Shown here: positions 23,970 through 26,356 of the stretch, in pieces
Numbering within the stretch: the stretch's first letter is position 1
Layout of the letters: every line of letters begins with the position of its first letter
Assembly (NCBI GenBank): GCA_937960795.1
Contig: CALGPA010000102.1
Coordinates: 1 to 26,356 of the forward strand
Origin: an uncultured bacterium
Lineage (GTDB): Bacteria; Cloacimonadota; Cloacimonadia; Cloacimonadales; Cloacimonadaceae
Length of the DNA: 26,356 nt
Direction: 5' to 3'
Program-made: the position numbers and the translations under genes
The notes under the pieces: model-generated
What the model saw: only the letters and a program-made list of their open reading frames with translations
Database searches by the model: none
Told to the model about the DNA's origin: nothing

Positions 23970-24785
23970 ATGAACAAAAGAAATATCATCCTGCTGGCAT
24001 TGGCGGTCATCATCATCAGTGCCCTCATCCTCAGTCTGATTATCGGCAGCTCAGTAAAGCTTGACAAACCCGAGAGCGTAGCCTATGATTCTGTGGGCGA
24101 ACGTTTTTTGATCTCAAATGTCGGCAGTGGCAGCATCATTGCCATGGACGACGATGGCAATCTTTCACCGTATATGCCAAATGCATTCATCGCTCCCAAA
24201 GGACTCTTGATCCATGATGGCGCGCTCTATGTGACGGATCCCACCACCATCCATAAGGTGGATATCGCCCAAGCGACCATCATCGAAAGCTACGCGATCG
24301 ATGGCGCCGTAGGCCTCAATGACATCGCCATCACAGAGCACGGCATCATGTTTATCACAGACACCGCGGGAAACTGCATCTTTGTCTACGATCCTGCTTC
24401 CGGAACCCAAGAGAAGATCATCAATCCTCTCATCGAGAAGCCAAACGGTATTATCTATGATCGCCCTCGCTGGCAGATGTTTGTGGTAAACAACGCCCAT
24501 CAATCGCCCATCCTCAGCGTTGATGTGCGGGACAATAGCGTCAGCATCTTCATGGATACCCTCTTTTCAAATCTCGACGGGATCACCATCGACGATCTCG
24601 GGCGAATATATTTCAGCTCATGGTCAGAAGAAATGATCATTGAGATTCCGCAAGAGCAGAACCGGATGATCACTGATCTCAATGGATACAAAGGCGCCGC
24701 CGACATCTACTATCACAAACCCGGGAATGAACTTATCGTCCCGCTATTGACCTCAAATCGCATTGAGCGGATATCGCTGGACTGA
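23970..24785 (+). CDS. Membrane-anchored beta-propeller protein (SMP-30/NHL-like)
   Basis: The 271-residue protein starts with a hydrophobic anchor (RNIILLALAVIIISALILSL) and continues with repeats of about 40 residues typical of NHL or SMP-30-like propellers: PESVAYDSVGERFLISN, APKGLLIHDGALYVTD, GLNDIAITEHGIMFITD, KPNGIIYDRPRWQMFVVN and LDGITIDDLGRIYFS. I start it at ATG 23970, with AAGGA seven bases upstream; a start at 23949 would add residues from the end of cysS. It should face the periplasm. No enzymatic residues can be assigned; ligand or protein binding is likely. Confidence 0.75.
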   Translation: MNKRNIILLALAVIIISALILSLIIGSSVKLDKPESVAYDSVGERFLISNVGSGSIIAMDDDGNLSPYMPNAFIAPKGLLIHDGALYVTDPTTIHKVDIAQATIIESYAIDGAVGLNDIAITEHGIMFITDTAGNCIFVYDPASGTQEKIINPLIEKPNGIIYDRPRWQMFVVNNAHQSPILSVDVRDNSVSIFMDTLFSNLDGITIDDLGRIYFSSWSEEMIIEIPQEQNRMITDLNGYKGAADIYYHKPGNELIVPLLTSNRIERISLD

Positions 24786-25408
24786 TGCAACAGAAGCCGG
24801 ATATAATACTCTACCCCAGCGTAATCTCAAAGCTCTTTGATGATGAAAAAGCCTATCTTAGAGAACTGGATGTATACAAATCAGATCTTCCCCACGTGCC
24901 AAAACTCATATCGTCAGGAAGAGCTGAAGTGATGGGCGAGCAGTATTGGTACATCACTATCAAGAGAATCATGGGTAAGTCCTATCTAGACCAACAAAGC
25001 TTCTCAGCCGGGAATCTTGCCCTAGCCATTGCAGAATTCCACCTCGCCAGCATGGTCAAAGATAAATGTCTGTGCCACATAGACAACCAACCTCAAAACA
25101 TCCTGCTGGCAGGGTCAGACTTCTATTTTGTCGATTTTTCTGATAGCAGGATGGACTTCCCGGAGATTGACATCAGTCACCTGCTGCTTTTTTGGGCAGA
25201 AGAGTATAGCTATATAAGCTTCATCGAGCTCGCCTCGGGATTCCTCGGCAAATATCAAAATCAGATCATCCTCGATAGCCGCAGATGGCAGAAATCGCTC
25301 AAGAGCAACATCAAGACTTTTGACAAACGCCGCGCTGAACACGGCAAATCCACGATACCCTCACAAGCCCGCGATCAAAATCGTAACTGGCTCTTACAGA
25401 TAGTATAG
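24785..25408 (+). CDS. Small kinase-like protein
   Basis: The 207-residue protein has the core of a protein-kinase/aminoglycoside-phosphotransferase fold. The catalytic loop CHIDNQPQNILL holds D100 and N105, and the metal motif FVDFSDSRMD holds D117. K16 in VISKLF and E27 are candidate counterparts of the beta-3 lysine and helix-C glutamate. The size resembles compact kinases such as Bud32 or lipopolysaccharide kinases, but HxDNQPxN is not a standard form. Start overlaps the propeller stop (TGATG), so the two are translated together. Substrate unknown. Confidence 0.65.
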   Translation: MQQKPDIILYPSVISKLFDDEKAYLRELDVYKSDLPHVPKLISSGRAEVMGEQYWYITIKRIMGKSYLDQQSFSAGNLALAIAEFHLASMVKDKCLCHIDNQPQNILLAGSDFYFVDFSDSRMDFPEIDISHLLLFWAEEYSYISFIELASGFLGKYQNQIILDSRRWQKSLKSNIKTFDKRRAEHGKSTIPSQARDQNRNWLLQIV

Positions 25409-25543
25409 CATAGACTACTGCTGTGAGCCCCGCGCCATTATGACAACGCATTTATCCGGGTGAAGCGGCTTGCCAGGAATCCGTTGAATACTCGGCATCC
25501 TTCAGTATTGCTCAGAGAATCGTATACCTCAGTGACTAGTATT

Positions 25544-25577
25544 GATTCCGGATACACTCAGCTTCGCTCCGGAATGG
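25544..25577. repeat. ATTCCGGA inverted-repeat element, copy 2
   Basis: ATTCCGGA (25545-25552) pairs perfectly with TCCGGAAT (25568-25575) around a loop containing ACTCAGCTTCGC. The same element recurs at 26091 and, cut by the window start, at 1-30. Confidence 0.65.
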
Positions 25578-25645
25578 CGAATCTAGGCATGTGGTCTCGA
25601 TGATAGAGGCAGGTTTTGGGCTGGCGGGCAGGATCTAATCTGAGC

Positions 25646-25726
25646 TCTAAAATACCGTCCCGCTGGGACTCAGGTAATCCTTAGGAGGCATCGATGCTAT
25701 CTAAAATAGCGTGCCTACGGCACTCA
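25646..25726. repeat. Paired AAAATA-hairpin repeats with compensating stems
   Basis: Two units begin TCTAAAATA (25646 and 25700, 54 bases apart). In the first GTCCC pairs with GGGAC (25657-25661, 25665-25669) around GCT; in the second GTGCC pairs with GGCAC (25711-25715, 25719-25723) around TAC. The central stem pair is changed on both sides. Confidence 0.65.
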
Positions 25727-25971
25727 TTAGCCGCATAACCCGTAACCCGCAAATCCTTCAATCCAGCACTACGCACTCGGGCACTCCAGCACTTCTGAAC
25801 TCCAAAACCAAATCATAAGAATCCGTCAAATCAGTTAAATCTGCGTTCTATATTCATGGATCTGCAGCGTTCAAAACGACATAAGCTATTCTGTGAGTGT
25901 ATCATAGATTCCGGGTCAAGCCCAAAGTGACTAGTGTGGGGATGGTGGACAGGATAGAGGCCTGCGTAGCT

Positions 25972-26070
25972 AAGATGATAGCCGGTGCTTTTTGAGCACC
26001 GGATAAAATGCGGATCCTATTGGCAAAGATGATCTCCGGTGGGCTTTAGCCCCCGGCAAAACGCAGACAG
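25972..26070. repeat. Paired AAGATGAT-hairpin repeats
   Basis: Two units start AAGATGAT (25972 and 26026). In the first CCGGTGCT pairs perfectly with AGCACCGG (25982-25989, 25995-26002). In the second CCGG-T-GGGCT pairs with AGCCCCCGG with one bulged T (26036-26056). Both are followed by AAAA and GC-containing tails (AAAATGCGGA, AAAACGCAGA). Confidence 0.65.
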
Positions 26071-26090
26071 AAGCTTGAAGCGCTTAGATG

Positions 26091-26136
26091 GATTCCGGAT
26101 AAGCCTCACTCCGTTTGACTTTCCGGAATGACTAGT
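26091..26136. repeat. ATTCCGGA inverted-repeat element, copy 3
   Basis: ATTCCGGA (26092-26099) pairs with TCCGGAAT (26122-26129). The right half, CTCACTCCGTTTGACTTTCC and onward, is nearly the same as window positions 1-30. Confidence 0.7.
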
Positions 26137-26356
26137 GTGGGCTGGTCGTGAAGATATGGAATGGCTATCTGGGCTGGCGGGCAGCTTGGATGTAAAGCGA
26201 CAAGATGTAGCTTCCACAATGGAATGCTGGTTTTGGGTTTGTAGTAATAAGGCAGATACGGGCGCAGCGACACTTTAATTGTACATCGTAAATCGTAGAT
26301 TGTAGATTGTAGTGTAACGACCCCTTAATTCTCCATCCTCAATTCTCAATTCTCAA

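Larger units (their letters stand above)
25409..26356. other. Non-coding, repeat-rich region
   Basis: No gene is supported in these 948 bases. They contain several families of hairpin repeats (see separate entries), a stretch at 25810-25870 resembling further intergenic repeats, and a low-complexity tail at 26280-26356 with GTAGATT and TCAATTC repeats. There is no clear terminator after the kinase-like gene. Organisation suggests an accumulation site for short dispersed repeats. Confidence 0.7.

Noticed and set aside
26017..26217. 66-residue leftward frame in the right-hand repeats
   Set aside because: It is composed mostly of the hairpin repeat sequences and has no supporting start signal.
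26280..26356. Low-complexity tail with TAGATTG and TCAATTC repeats as possible origin or attachment site
   Set aside because: No conserved box, integrase or tRNA end is visible; it resembles simple repeat decay.

Overview
This 26.4-kb window looks like chromosome from a Gram-negative (diderm) bacterium of the Fibrobacterota-Chlorobiota-Bacteroidota neighbourhood, possibly Cloacimonadota. The lineage is an inference. It rests on a PorU-like C25 peptidase with a type IX-style C-terminal domain, a sigma factor whose region 2 resembles the Bacteroidota primary sigma, a serine-palmitoyltransferase-like enzyme, and a poly-gamma-glutamate (PGA) locus that includes an outer-membrane beta-barrel. No rRNA, tRNA, transposase or cas gene was recognised.

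Layout. (1) 1-590 is non-coding: dispersed-repeat fragments, an exact 38-bp direct repeat pair spaced like a minimal CRISPR, a hairpin repeat, and a terminator for the leftward genes. (2) 591-6911 is a tight leftward gene run, read from right to left: small membrane protein, surE (TTG start), pcm, a cyclic-nucleotide-binding-fold protein, an AI-2E/PerM-family permease, a serine-palmitoyltransferase-like PLP enzyme and a divergent ATP-type PEP carboxykinase. (3) 6912-7272 is a divergent control region with candidate promoters in both directions and a structured leader ahead of pgsB. (4) 7273-13372 is a rightward operon: pgsB, pgsC, a PgsW-like protein, an unknown exported protein, an outer-membrane beta-barrel, a small acidic protein and gpsA, ending in a strong terminator. 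(5) 13405-14310 is a leftward secreted YD-repeat-like protein whose stop codon lies inside that terminator hairpin. (6) 14386-14836 is a gap with a second copy of the hairpin repeat and a good promoter. (7) 14837-25408 is a long rightward run: acyP, a LysM/M23 endopeptidase, a sigma-70 factor, a phosphate butyryltransferase-like enzyme, rlmH, a 50-residue OadG-like peptide, porU, cysS, a membrane-anchored beta-propeller and a kinase-like protein. (8) 25409-26356 is non-coding and rich in hairpin repeats.

Togetherness. The standout is the PGA locus. PgsB and PgsC form the known polymerase core and PgsW is a recognised accessory protein. The next two genes encode a probable periplasmic protein and a probable outer-membrane barrel, in the right order and spacing to carry the polymer or its anchor across a second membrane. 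Second, the four partners of the enterobacterial stationary-phase cluster surE-pcm-nlpD-rpoS all have counterparts here, but split into two divergent blocks with the PGA operon between them. Limits: all calls come from reading the sequence; family names rest on motifs and overall resemblance, with no database search.
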